Assembly (NCBI GenBank): GCA_000212915.1
Contig: CM001167.1
Coordinates: 2,596,780 to 2,660,779, forward strand
Direction: 5' to 3'
Length of the DNA: 64,000 bases
DNA from: Bacteroides coprosuis DSM 18011
GTDB lineage: Bacteria; Bacteroidota; Bacteroidia; Bacteroidales; Bacteroidaceae
Below are positions 44,542 to 53,236 of the stretch, one piece after another (positions within the stretch are counted from its first letter, which is position 1; every line of letters begins with the position of its first letter). A program made the translations under genes and the position numbers. A model generated the notes under the pieces. That model saw only the letters and a program-made list of their open reading frames with translations, ran no database searches and was not told the DNA's origin.

Positions 44542-45828
44542 ATGACTAAACAAAAACAAAGTCATATCTTGCCTATCATCATGATGATAGCATTATTTGG
44601 TATGATCTCGTTTGTAACAGGGTTACAAAATCCGATGGGTATCATCGTGAAAAACCAATTTGGTGCAACCAACTTTATGTCTCAGCTAGGTAACTTAGCA
44701 AACTTTATTGCTTACCTTTTTATGGGTATACCTTCTGGACTACTACTTCAAAAAGTAGGTTATAAGAAAACTGCTTTAATTGCTGTAGCTGTAGGTTTCG
44801 TAGGAGTAGGTATTCAGTACTTATCTGGCGGAATGGGTAGCTTCGGAGTGTATCTTACAGGTGCATTCGTTTCTGGTTTTTCTATGTGTATGCTTAATGC
44901 TGTAGTAAACCCAATGCTTAACACACTAGGTGGTGGAGGTAAAAAAGGTAACCAACTTATCCAAATTGGTGGTTCTTTCAACTCTCTAAATGCAACTATC
45001 GTACCCGTATTAGTAGGTTATCTAATTGGTAATGCTTCTCAAGCATCTATCAAAGACGCAAGTCCTGCTTTATTCATCGCAATGGGTATCTTCGCTCTAG
45101 TATTTGTTGTACTATTAGCAGTTAACATCCCAGAACCAAGACTTGCTATTCAGCAAAAAGAAGCTGGCAAAAAAGATCCTCACAGCCCACTATCTTTTAG
45201 ACACTTTATATTTGGAGCAATCGCTATTTTCGTATACGTAGGTATCGAAGTAGGTATTCCAAACTTTAGTAACTTATACATGACTAGTAGTATTGCTGAA
45301 GGTGGTCTAGCTATGGACACAACAATTGCTGGTTCTGTAGTAGGTACTTATTGGTTCCTTATGCTTATTGGTCGTTTAACAGGTGGTATCGTAGGTGGTA
45401 AAATTTCAAGTAGAGTTATGCTTGGTTTTACAGCTACTATAGCTGGTCTATTCGTAGTCTTAGCTATCTTTAGTTCTCCTGAAACAACAGTTAATATGCC
45501 TGTATTCTTTAGTGACATATCATTTGGTACAGCTCAAGTGCCTATTGGCATTATGTTCCTTGCTTTATGTGGTCTTTGTACATCTGTTATGTGGGGTGGT
45601 ATTTTCAACCTTGCAGTAGAAGGATTAGGAAAATACACAGAAGCAGCTTCTGGTATCTTTATGATGCTTGTTTGTGGTGGTGGTATTCTTCCTGCAGTTC
45701 AAGGTTTACTTGCTGATGGAGTTAGCTTCATGGCTAGTTTCTGGTTAGTATTTGCTGGAGCTATCTACCTATTATTCTATGCACTAGTAGGATACAAAAA
45801 TGTAAATACAAATATTCCTGTAGAATAA
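44542..45828 (+). CDS. FHS-family glucose/galactose permease (MFS)
   Basis: 428 residues, 12 predicted membrane segments. Conserved FHS features: FVTGLQNPMG in helix 1, GIPSGLLLQKVGYKKTALIA loop, FVSGFSMCMLNAVVNPMLNTLGG and GGSFNSLNATIVPVLVG. Proton-coupled hexose symporter of the inner membrane (GluP/FucP type). Its position between galM and galK points to galactose uptake. Confidence 0.9.
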   Translation: MTKQKQSHILPIIMMIALFGMISFVTGLQNPMGIIVKNQFGATNFMSQLGNLANFIAYLFMGIPSGLLLQKVGYKKTALIAVAVGFVGVGIQYLSGGMGSFGVYLTGAFVSGFSMCMLNAVVNPMLNTLGGGGKKGNQLIQIGGSFNSLNATIVPVLVGYLIGNASQASIKDASPALFIAMGIFALVFVVLLAVNIPEPRLAIQQKEAGKKDPHSPLSFRHFIFGAIAIFVYVGIEVGIPNFSNLYMTSSIAEGGLAMDTTIAGSVVGTYWFLMLIGRLTGGIVGGKISSRVMLGFTATIAGLFVVLAIFSSPETTVNMPVFFSDISFGTAQVPIGIMFLALCGLCTSVMWGGIFNLAVEGLGKYTEAASGIFMMLVCGGGILPAVQGLLADGVSFMASFWLVFAGAIYLLFYALVGYKNVNTNIPVE

Positions 45829-45871
45829 CATACTACATCAACTTTTAAATAACCGTAAAGATTCTATTATC

Positions 45872-47026
45872 ATGAAAAAAGAAGAAGTTAGAAAACACTT
45901 TATAGAGCGATTTGGCGATGTAAAAGGCTTTTTATATGCCTCTCCAGGAAGAATCAACTTAATTGGAGAACATACAGACTATAACGGAGGATTCGTTTTT
46001 CCTGGAGCCATAGATAAAGGTATGGTTGCAGAAATAAGACCAAACAACACAGACAAAGTAAGAGCTTATGCTATTGACTTAGATGAATATGCTGAGTTTG
46101 GACTTAAAGAAGAAGATGCTCCAAAAGAAAGCTGGGCTAGATACATATTTGGTGTTTGTAGAGAGATGATCAAAAGAAATGTAGAAGTGAAAGGTTTTGA
46201 CACTGCATTTTCTGGCGATGTTCCTTTGGGAGCAGGTATGTCATCATCTGCTGCATTAGAAAGTACGTATGCTTTTGCTATCAATGAATTATTTGCTGAT
46301 AGTAAAATAGAAAAGTTTGAATTAGCTAAAGTGGGACAAGCTACAGAACACAATTATGTTGGTGTTAAATGTGGTATTATGGACCAGTTTGCTTCAATCT
46401 TTGGTAAAGCAGGGCATCTTATGCGTCTTGACTGTCGCTCACTAGAGCACGAATACTTCCCATTCAATCCAAAAGGATATCGATTGGTGCTATTAGATTC
46501 AGTGGTAAAACACGAACTAGCTTCTTCTGCATATAACAAACGTCGTGAAAGTTGTGAGGCCGCAGTAGCAGCCATTCAAAAGAAACATCCAAAAGTAGAA
46601 TTTTTAAGAGATTGTACGATGGATATGCTTAAAGAATCAAAAGCTAATATTAGCGAAGAAGATTTCATGAGAGCAGAATATGTTATTGAAGAAATACAAC
46701 GTGTAATAGACGTGTGTGATGCTCTTGAAAAAGGAGATTACGAAACCGTTGGTCAAAAAATGTATGAAACACATCATGGCATGAGTAAACTTTACGAAGT
46801 AAGCTGTGATGAATTGGATTACCTAAATGACTGTGCTAAAAAATGTGGAGTTTCAGGATCACGCGTTATGGGCGGTGGTTTTGGAGGCTGCACAATAAAC
46901 TTAGTTAAAGACGAACTTTATGATGATTTTGTTAAAACAACAAAAGAAGCTTATAAAGAAAAGTATGGTCACGAACCAAAGGTTTATGATGTAGTAATAA
47001 GTGATGGAGCTAGAAGGCTAGCTTAA
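45872..47026 (+). CDS. galK: Galactokinase
   Basis: 384 residues, GHMP kinase: GRINLIGEHTDYNGGFVFP (about 26-44, galactose binding), GDVPLGAGMSSSAALE (about 110-125, ATP loop) and SGSRVMGGGFGGCTINLV (near 328-345). Phosphorylates galactose at C1. Ends the gal operon at a strong terminator. Confidence 0.96.
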   Translation: MKKEEVRKHFIERFGDVKGFLYASPGRINLIGEHTDYNGGFVFPGAIDKGMVAEIRPNNTDKVRAYAIDLDEYAEFGLKEEDAPKESWARYIFGVCREMIKRNVEVKGFDTAFSGDVPLGAGMSSSAALESTYAFAINELFADSKIEKFELAKVGQATEHNYVGVKCGIMDQFASIFGKAGHLMRLDCRSLEHEYFPFNPKGYRLVLLDSVVKHELASSAYNKRRESCEAAVAAIQKKHPKVEFLRDCTMDMLKESKANISEEDFMRAEYVIEEIQRVIDVCDALEKGDYETVGQKMYETHHGMSKLYEVSCDELDYLNDCAKKCGVSGSRVMGGGFGGCTINLVKDELYDDFVKTTKEAYKEKYGHEPKVYDVVISDGARRLA

Positions 47027-47043
47027 TCCAAATAGAACACAAA

Positions 47044-47070
47044 AAAGAGGGGCAATTGTCCCTCTTTTTT
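47044..47070 (+). terminator. galK operon terminator
   Basis: AAAGAGGG (47044-47051) and CCCTCTTT (47060-47067) with an 8-base loop and T-run. Confidence 0.85.
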
Positions 47071-47188
47071 TATGACATTTAAGAAGAAACAAGAGTAGAT
47101 TCTCTGTTATAATCACAAAAAAGAGTGAACAATTCTCCACTTGAGGAGTTTCTATAGTAGAAATTAAGAATTCAAAAATCATGTCATT

Positions 47189-47221
47189 TTTGGCAATCTT
47201 AACCACAAAAACTTATCTTTG
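47189..47221 (+). promoter_or_regulatory. Transketolase promoter
   Basis: TTTG (47189-47192), 21 bp, TATCTTTG (47214-47221): both Bacteroides promoter elements at an accepted spacing, 25 bases before the tkt ATG. Confidence 0.65.
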
Positions 47222-47246
47222 TCTTAGAACTTAATATATATCGATT

Positions 47247-49256
47247 ATGAATACCCAAAAACTCATGAACCGTGCAGCAGATAATATCCGAATTTTAGCT
47301 GCATCTATGGTTGAAAAAGCAAATTCCGGACACCCAGGAGGTGCCATGGGAGGAGCAGATTTTATCAATGTACTTTTCTCAGAGTTTCTTATATATGATC
47401 CTAAAAACCCAAAATGGGAAGGAAGAGACCGCTTCTTCTTGGATCCAGGACACATGTCACCAATGCTATATTCAACATTGGCATTGACAGGAAAATACTC
47501 TATAGATGAACTCAAACAGTTCCGTCAATGGAACAGCCCTACACCAGGTCACCCAGAAGTGGACATTATGAGAGGTGTAGAAAATACATCTGGTCCTTTG
47601 GGACAAGGACATGCTTTTGGTATTGGAGCAGCTATTGCCGCTAAATTCTTAAAAGCTCGTTTTGGAGAAGTAATGAATCAAACTATCTATGTATATATCT
47701 CTGATGGTGGAATTCAAGAAGAAATATCTCAAGGTGCAGGTCGTATTGCTGGTCACTTAGGACTTGATAACCTTATCATGTTCTACGACTCAAATGATGT
47801 ACAGCTTTCAACAGATACAGAAGATGTAACAAGCGAGAACGTAGCTATGAAATACGAAGCTTGGGGCTGGAAAGTTATTACTATAAATGGTAATAATGTA
47901 GATGAAATCCGTAAAGCGATTACAGAAGCTCAAGCTATCAAAGGCCAACCTGTTATTATCATTGGTAAGACTGTTATGGGTAAAGGCGCATTAAATGCAG
48001 ATGGAACAAGCAACGAAGCAAATTGCTCAACTCATGGTTCTCCTCTAGGTGGCGATGCATATACAAAAACCATTAAAAACTTAGGTGGTAACCCAGAAGA
48101 TCCATTTGTAATCTTCCCTGAAGTGGCAGAACTTTATGCAAAACGTGCTGAAGAACTAACTACCCTTGTTGGAAAGAAATTGGAGTATAAAGCTAAATGG
48201 AGTAAAGAAAACCCTAAATTAGCTCAAAAACTAGAAGACTTCTTTGCTGGTAAACTAGCAGAAATAAACTGGGAAGCTATAGAGCAAAAACCAAACTCTG
48301 CTACACGTGCTGCTTCAGCTACAGTCCTTGCAACTCTCGCAGAAAAGGTTGAAAACATGATTGTTTCTTCGGCAGACCTTTCAAACTCTGATAAGACTGA
48401 TGGCTTCTTAAAGAAAACTCATGCATTCAAGAAAGGAGATTTCTCGGGCGCATTCCTTCAAGCAGGTGTTTCCGAATTAACTATGGCTTGTCTATGTATA
48501 GGAATGTCTTTACATGGTGGTGTAATTGCTGCTTGTGCAACATTCTTCGTCTTCTCAGACTACATGAAGCCAGCTATTCGTATGGCTGCTTTAATGGAGC
48601 AACCTGTTAAATTCATTTGGACACATGATGCTTTCCGTGTTGGAGAAGATGGTCCTACACACGAACCAGTAGAACAAGAAGCTCAAATCCGACTAATGGA
48701 AAAACTTCAAAACCATAGTGGCAAAAACTCTATGCTAGTTTTAAGACCAGCAGATGTTGAGGAAGCTACTCATGCTTGGAGATTAGCAATGGAAAATCAA
48801 ACAACTCCTACAGGATTAATTTTCTCTCGTCAAAACATAGAAAATCTTCCTCAAGGTACTGATTATGCTCAGACAGCTCAGGGAGCATACATCGTTGCAG
48901 GTTCTGACGAAAATGCAGATGTTGTATTGGTAGCTTCTGGCTCGGAAGTAGCAACACTAGTTGCTGGTGCAAAACTTCTACGTGAAGATGGCATCAAAGT
49001 TCGTATTGTATCAGCTCCTTCAGAAGGTTTATTCCGTTCTCAATCTAGAACCTATCAAGAATCTATCATACCTTCAGATGCTAAAGTATTTGGATTAACA
49101 GCAGGATTACCTGTTACTCTTCAAGGATTAGTGGGTGCAAATGGTAAGGTGTTTGGTCTAAACTCTTTTGGATTCTCAGCTCCTTATAAAGTTCTTGATG
49201 AAAAACTAGGCTTTACTGCGCAGAATGTATACAACCAAGTAAAAGAAATGCTATAA
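47247..49256 (+). CDS. tkt: Transketolase
   Basis: 669 residues, three-domain thiamine diphosphate enzyme. N-terminal NSGHPGGAMGGADF and DRFFLDPGHMSPMLYS, TPP/Mg motif around DGGIQEEISQGAGRIAGHLGLDNLIMFYDSNDVQ, C-terminal HDAFRVGEDGPTHEPVEQ. Moves two-carbon units in the non-oxidative pentose phosphate pathway. Followed after 10 bases by rpiB, so the two make a pentose phosphate operon. Confidence 0.96.
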   Translation: MNTQKLMNRAADNIRILAASMVEKANSGHPGGAMGGADFINVLFSEFLIYDPKNPKWEGRDRFFLDPGHMSPMLYSTLALTGKYSIDELKQFRQWNSPTPGHPEVDIMRGVENTSGPLGQGHAFGIGAAIAAKFLKARFGEVMNQTIYVYISDGGIQEEISQGAGRIAGHLGLDNLIMFYDSNDVQLSTDTEDVTSENVAMKYEAWGWKVITINGNNVDEIRKAITEAQAIKGQPVIIIGKTVMGKGALNADGTSNEANCSTHGSPLGGDAYTKTIKNLGGNPEDPFVIFPEVAELYAKRAEELTTLVGKKLEYKAKWSKENPKLAQKLEDFFAGKLAEINWEAIEQKPNSATRAASATVLATLAEKVENMIVSSADLSNSDKTDGFLKKTHAFKKGDFSGAFLQAGVSELTMACLCIGMSLHGGVIAACATFFVFSDYMKPAIRMAALMEQPVKFIWTHDAFRVGEDGPTHEPVEQEAQIRLMEKLQNHSGKNSMLVLRPADVEEATHAWRLAMENQTTPTGLIFSRQNIENLPQGTDYAQTAQGAYIVAGSDENADVVLVASGSEVATLVAGAKLLREDGIKVRIVSAPSEGLFRSQSRTYQESIIPSDAKVFGLTAGLPVTLQGLVGANGKVFGLNSFGFSAPYKVLDEKLGFTAQNVYNQVKEML

Positions 49257-49266
49257 TTTATACAAC

Positions 49267-49704
49267 ATGAAACTAATTGGAATTTGTGCTGATCATGCAG
49301 GGTATGAATTAAAAACATATGTTGCAGAATGGTTGAAAGAAAAAGGATATGATGTCAAAGATTTTGGTACACACTCTGAAGAAAGATGTGATTATCCAGA
49401 CTTTGCACACCCTTTGGCTAGAGCAGTTGAAGCAAAAGAATGCGAACTAGGAGTGGCTGTTTGTGGAAGTGGTAATGGTATCAACATGACACTCAACAAA
49501 CACCAAGGAATTAGAGCGGCTTTATGCTGGACAGAAGAAATAGCAGAATTGGCTCGTCAGCATAATAACGCGAATGTTTTAGTCATGCCAGGTAGATTTA
49601 TTTCTCAAGAAGAAGCAAATAAAATACTTACTATTTTCTTCTCAACAGAGTTTGAAGGAGGAAGACATCAACAAAGAATAGACAAAATACCTATTCATGA
49701 TTAA
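49267..49704 (+). CDS. rpiB: Ribose-5-phosphate isomerase B
   Basis: 145 residues; ICADHAGYELK, DFGTHSEERCDYPDFAHPLA and GVAVCGSGNGINMTLNKHQGIRAAL with the active-site Cys. Interconverts ribose- and ribulose-5-phosphate. Co-transcribed with transketolase; a terminator follows. Confidence 0.95.
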   Translation: MKLIGICADHAGYELKTYVAEWLKEKGYDVKDFGTHSEERCDYPDFAHPLARAVEAKECELGVAVCGSGNGINMTLNKHQGIRAALCWTEEIAELARQHNNANVLVMPGRFISQEEANKILTIFFSTEFEGGRHQQRIDKIPIHD

Positions 49705-49734
49705 TCTTGACAAAACAGAAATGAATAAATAAAA

Positions 49735-49778
49735 ATAAGGCAGTAGGAACATAGGTTCTTTTACTGCCTTATTTTTTT
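49735..49778 (+). terminator. tkt-rpiB terminator
   Basis: AATAAGGCAGTA (49734-49745 region) pairs with TACTGCCTTATT (49762-49773) plus an inner GAAC/GTTC step; T-run follows. Confidence 0.85.
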
Positions 49779-49953
49779 AACAATCACTCTATTATCTTTT
49801 TATGGGAACTAAAGAATAGTCTAGTTCTATTGAATTTTACACTATTTCTTTATAAATGAGCAATAAATTATGTTGATTTTTAGCACAAATTATATTTTTA
49901 GATAGATGATATGAACAAATTAAAACTATCTTTGATATATACGATACTTATAA

Positions 49954-50235
49954 ATGGATAGAACACCTATAATTGATATAGAACAAAAGATTGAGGATGG
50001 CAACACATCTGAAGCCATAGAAAATCTTCAACAATTACTAGCTAGTAATAACGAAAATCAAGACAATATTTACTATCTTTTGGGGAATGCCTATCGTAAA
50101 ATGGGTAATTGGCAAATGGCCTTAAATAATTATCAATATGCAATAGACATCAACCCTATCAGCCCGGCAAAACAAGCCAGAGCTATGGTTATAGACATTC
50201 TAAACTTCTATAACAAAGATATGTTCAACCACTAA
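49954..50235 (+). CDS. Short TPR-repeat protein preceding the 2-oxoacid oxidoreductase operon
   Basis: 93 residues with about two tetratricopeptide units (EAIENLQQLLASNNENQDNIYYLLGNAYRKMGNWQMALNNYQ-like pattern and the partial repeat after it). No signal peptide. The next gene starts 11 bases downstream, so it is the first gene of the oxidoreductase operon; perhaps an assembly factor (inference). TATCTTTG at 49927-49934 is a -7 box. Confidence 0.8.
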   Translation: MDRTPIIDIEQKIEDGNTSEAIENLQQLLASNNENQDNIYYLLGNAYRKMGNWQMALNNYQYAIDINPISPAKQARAMVIDILNFYNKDMFNH

Positions 50236-50246
50236 AACCACACAAT

Positions 50247-50477
50247 ATGGCAAGAATGAAAGGTGCAATTGTAGTCAACACAGAAAGATGCAAAGGATGC
50301 AATCTATGTGTTGTAGCATGCCCACTAGACGTGATCTCTTTAGCTAAAGAGGTTAATTTGAGAGGATATAATTATGCTCAACCTATACTGACTGATACCT
50401 GTAATGGATGTAGCAGCTGTGCTACAGTATGTCCAGATGGATGCATCACAGTATATAGAGTAAAAAGTGAATCATAA
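50247..50477 (+). CDS. Ferredoxin-type subunit of 2-oxoacid:ferredoxin oxidoreductase
   Basis: 76 residues with two [4Fe-4S] motifs, CKGCNLCVVACPLDV (15-29) and CNGCSSCATVCPDG (52-65). Delta-type electron-carrying subunit, passing electrons from the TPP site to ferredoxin. Part of a five-gene set with alpha (50488), a small membrane protein (51599), beta (51779) and gamma (52564). Confidence 0.92.
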   Translation: MARMKGAIVVNTERCKGCNLCVVACPLDVISLAKEVNLRGYNYAQPILTDTCNGCSSCATVCPDGCITVYRVKSES

Positions 50478-50487
50478 ATAGACAGAT

Positions 50488-51570
50488 ATGGCAAAAGAAG
50501 TAGTATTAATGAAAGGCAATGAAGCTATCGCTCATGCTGCCATACGATATGGTGTAGATGGGTATTTTGGTTACCCAATTACTCCTCAGTCTGAAGTACT
50601 CGAAACCTTAGCAACATTAAGACCTTGGGAAACAACAGGAATGGTTGTTTTACAAGCAGAAAGTGAAGTTGCTGCTATAAACATGGTTTATGGAGGTGCT
50701 GGAAGCGGGAAAATGGTTATGACATCATCTTCTAGTCCAGGAATAAGCTTAAAGCAAGAAGGTATTTCATATATAGCTGGTGCTGAACTCCCCTGCTTAA
50801 TTGTAAATGTAATGCGTGGAGGCCCTGGCTTGGGTACTATACAGCCTAGCCAAGCAGATTATTTTCAAACAGTAAAAGGTGGTGGTCACGGAGACTACCG
50901 ACTAATTACTCTAGCTCCAGCATCCGTTCAAGAAATGGCAGATTTCGTTGGTCTAGGTTTTGAATTAGCTTTCAAATATAGAAACCCTGTAATGATGCTT
51001 GCTGATGGTGTAGTGGGACAAATGATGGAAAAGTTAGTTCTTCCTGAACAAAAGAAAAGACTAACTGACGATGAAGTTATTGAACGCTGTCCTTGGGCTA
51101 CAACAGGTAAATCAAAAGATAGAAAAGCGAATATTGTTACATCATTAGAACTTCAACCGAATATCATGGAACAGAAAAATATTAAGTTCCAAGAGAAATT
51201 CAAAATCATAGAAGAAAATGAAGTTAGGTATGAAGAAATAATGTGTGATGATGCTGAATACATCATTGTCGCTTTTGGAGCAATGGCACGTATTGGTCAA
51301 AAATCTCTGGAACTAGCAAGAGAAAAAGGGATAAAAGTAGGTTTAATAAGACCCATTACTCTTTGGCCCTTCCCCACTAAGCTAATTGCTTCATACGCTA
51401 ATAAAGTTAAAGGTTTCTTATCTGCTGAGCTTAATGCGGGACAGATGGTAGAAGATATCCGTCTTGCAGTAAATGGCAAAGTTCAAGTAGAACATTTTGG
51501 CAGACTAGGTGGAATTGTTCCCGATCCTGACGAAATAGTTCAGGCTATTGAAGAGAAACTAATAAAATAA
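50488..51570 (+). CDS. 2-oxoacid:ferredoxin oxidoreductase alpha subunit (VorB/KorA type)
   Basis: 360 residues: pyrimidine-binding TPP domain (KGNEAIAHAAIRYGVDGYFGYPITPQSE, 9-36) and a C-terminal transketolase-like domain. Oxidatively decarboxylates 2-oxoacids to acyl-CoA with ferredoxin as acceptor. Bacteroides annotations name this set 3-methyl-2-oxobutanoate (VorB) or 2-oxoglutarate (KorA) oxidoreductase; the sequence alone does not settle which. Confidence 0.9.
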   Translation: MAKEVVLMKGNEAIAHAAIRYGVDGYFGYPITPQSEVLETLATLRPWETTGMVVLQAESEVAAINMVYGGAGSGKMVMTSSSSPGISLKQEGISYIAGAELPCLIVNVMRGGPGLGTIQPSQADYFQTVKGGGHGDYRLITLAPASVQEMADFVGLGFELAFKYRNPVMMLADGVVGQMMEKLVLPEQKKRLTDDEVIERCPWATTGKSKDRKANIVTSLELQPNIMEQKNIKFQEKFKIIEENEVRYEEIMCDDAEYIIVAFGAMARIGQKSLELAREKGIKVGLIRPITLWPFPTKLIASYANKVKGFLSAELNAGQMVEDIRLAVNGKVQVEHFGRLGGIVPDPDEIVQAIEEKLIK

Positions 51571-51598
51571 TAATTCAAATTTTATAAAGGATTCACAA

Positions 51599-51766
51599 AT
51601 GACTCCCGCAAAAATAAGATCTATACTCAATATTATCTTTTTAATTGGAGCTGCTGCATCTGTTTTAACTTACATTTTTTCAGATAATTTCCAGCTATTC
51701 ATATATATCTGTGGAGCAGCTATCTTTGTTAAGGTACTTGAGTTTATAATTCGATTTACGAACTAA
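51599..51766 (+). CDS. 55-residue two-helix membrane protein inside the oxidoreductase operon
   Basis: ATG 51599 to TAA 51766, in the gap between alpha and beta subunits. Begins MTPAKIRSILNIIFLIGAA and has two hydrophobic segments (about 8-25 and 32-50) with a basic first loop. Flanking gaps are 28 and 12 bases, so it fits the operon as a real gene, although it is short enough to escape usual gene callers. Perhaps anchors the soluble oxidoreductase to the membrane; function unknown. Confidence 0.7.
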   Translation: MTPAKIRSILNIIFLIGAAASVLTYIFSDNFQLFIYICGAAIFVKVLEFIIRFTN

Positions 51767-51778
51767 AATAACACCATT

Positions 51779-52555
51779 ATGGAAACAATAGATATTATTC
51801 AACCCAAGAATCTGGTTTACAAGAAACCCGATTTAATGAATGATAATGATATGCATTATTGCCCTGGGTGTAGCCATGGTGTAGTACATAAACTAGTAGC
51901 TGAAGTTATCGAAGAAATGGGATTGGCAGATAAAGCAGTCGGTATTTCTCCTGTAGGTTGTGCCGTGTTTATCTACAATTACATAGATATAGATTGGCAA
52001 GAGGCTGCTCACGGAAGAGCTCCAGCACTAGCTACTGCTATTAAAAGATTATGGCCAGACCGATTAGTTTTCACCTATCAAGGAGATGGAGACTTAGCTT
52101 GTATTGGAACTGCCGAAACAATCCATGCCCTAAACAGAGGTGAGAATATTACTATTATATTCATCAACAATGCTATTTATGGTATGACAGGTGGACAAAT
52201 GGCTCCTACCACTCTACTAGGAATGCCTACAGCAACCTGCCCTACAGGTAGACAAGCAGATATTCACGGTTATCCATTAAAAATAACTGAAATTGCAGCA
52301 CATCTGCAAGGTACTGCTTATGTAACCAGACAATCTGTTCATACAGTAGCAGCGATTAGAAAAGCGAAGAAGGCAATCAGAAAAGCATTTGAGAACTCTA
52401 TGGAAAATAAAGGTTCTAATCTTGTTGAAATCGTTTCAACCTGTTCTTCTGGCTGGAAAATGACTCCTGCTGAATCCAATAAATGGATGGAAGAAAATAT
52501 GTTCCCATTTTATCCATTGGGTGATATGAAAGATAGTAGTAAGGATAATAAGTAA
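51779..52555 (+). CDS. 2-oxoacid:ferredoxin oxidoreductase beta subunit (TPP-binding)
   Basis: 258 residues. MHYCPGCSHG (23-32), then the TPP/Mg motif YQGDGDLACIGTAETIHALNRGENITIIFINN (about 99-130) and YGMTGGQMAPTT. Forms the catalytic core with the alpha subunit. Confidence 0.94.
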   Translation: METIDIIQPKNLVYKKPDLMNDNDMHYCPGCSHGVVHKLVAEVIEEMGLADKAVGISPVGCAVFIYNYIDIDWQEAAHGRAPALATAIKRLWPDRLVFTYQGDGDLACIGTAETIHALNRGENITIIFINNAIYGMTGGQMAPTTLLGMPTATCPTGRQADIHGYPLKITEIAAHLQGTAYVTRQSVHTVAAIRKAKKAIRKAFENSMENKGSNLVEIVSTCSSGWKMTPAESNKWMEENMFPFYPLGDMKDSSKDNK

Positions 52556-52563
52556 AAGAAACT

Positions 52564-53103
52564 ATGAAAGAAGAAATTATCATTGCAGGCTTTGGTGGAC
52601 AAGGTGTATTATCTATGGGTAAAATCCTTGCTTATTCAGGTCTTATGGAAGATAAAGAAGTTACATGGATGCCCGCTTATGGTCCTGAACAAAGAGGTGG
52701 TACTGCAAACGTAACAGTCATTGTTAGTGACAAAAAAATATCTTCACCTATTTTAAGTTCTTATGATATCGCTGTGGTATTAAACCAACCTTCACTCAAC
52801 AAGTTTGAATCCAAGGTTAAGCCCGGTGGAGTACTTATTTACGAAGAATCGGGTATTATAAACCCTCCTACTCGTAAAGATATACAAGTATATCGCATAG
52901 GTGCTATTGATGCTGCTAATGAAATGGATAATAGCAAAGCTTTTAATATGATTGTTTTAGGTGGATTACTTAAGGTTAGACCTATGGTTTCTCTAGAAAG
53001 TGTAATTAAAGGACTACGTGAAACTCTACCAGAAAGACATCATCATTTAATACCTCTCAACGAAGAAGCTATCAATCTCGGAGCAAAAATAATAAGACAA
53101 TAA
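52564..53103 (+). CDS. 2-oxoacid:ferredoxin oxidoreductase gamma subunit
   Basis: 179 residues; IIAGFGGQGVLSMGKILAYSG (6-26), MPAYGPEQRGGTANVTVIVS (39-58). CoA-binding gamma subunit of the complex, last gene before a terminator. Confidence 0.94.
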   Translation: MKEEIIIAGFGGQGVLSMGKILAYSGLMEDKEVTWMPAYGPEQRGGTANVTVIVSDKKISSPILSSYDIAVVLNQPSLNKFESKVKPGGVLIYEESGIINPPTRKDIQVYRIGAIDAANEMDNSKAFNMIVLGGLLKVRPMVSLESVIKGLRETLPERHHHLIPLNEEAINLGAKIIRQ

Positions 53104-53120
53104 ATTACTATTCTATATAT

Positions 53121-53155
53121 AACAGCAGATTATTAAGTTAGTCTGCTGTTTTTTT
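53121..53155 (+). terminator. Terminator of the 2-oxoacid oxidoreductase operon
   Basis: AACAGCAGA (53121-53129) and TCTGCTGTT (53142-53150) form a perfect 9-bp stem followed by five T. Confidence 0.88.
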
Positions 53156-53236
53156 ATGGATTTATCAGTCTTACTGAATAAAGATGGATTAAAAGACTAC
53201 CCAAAAATTGTTTTTGTTGTATATTTGTCTCTAATT

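Noticed and set aside
53156-53236. Upstream extension of the porin gene
   Set aside because: Begins in the T-run of a terminator and would bury the signal peptide behind 27 residues.
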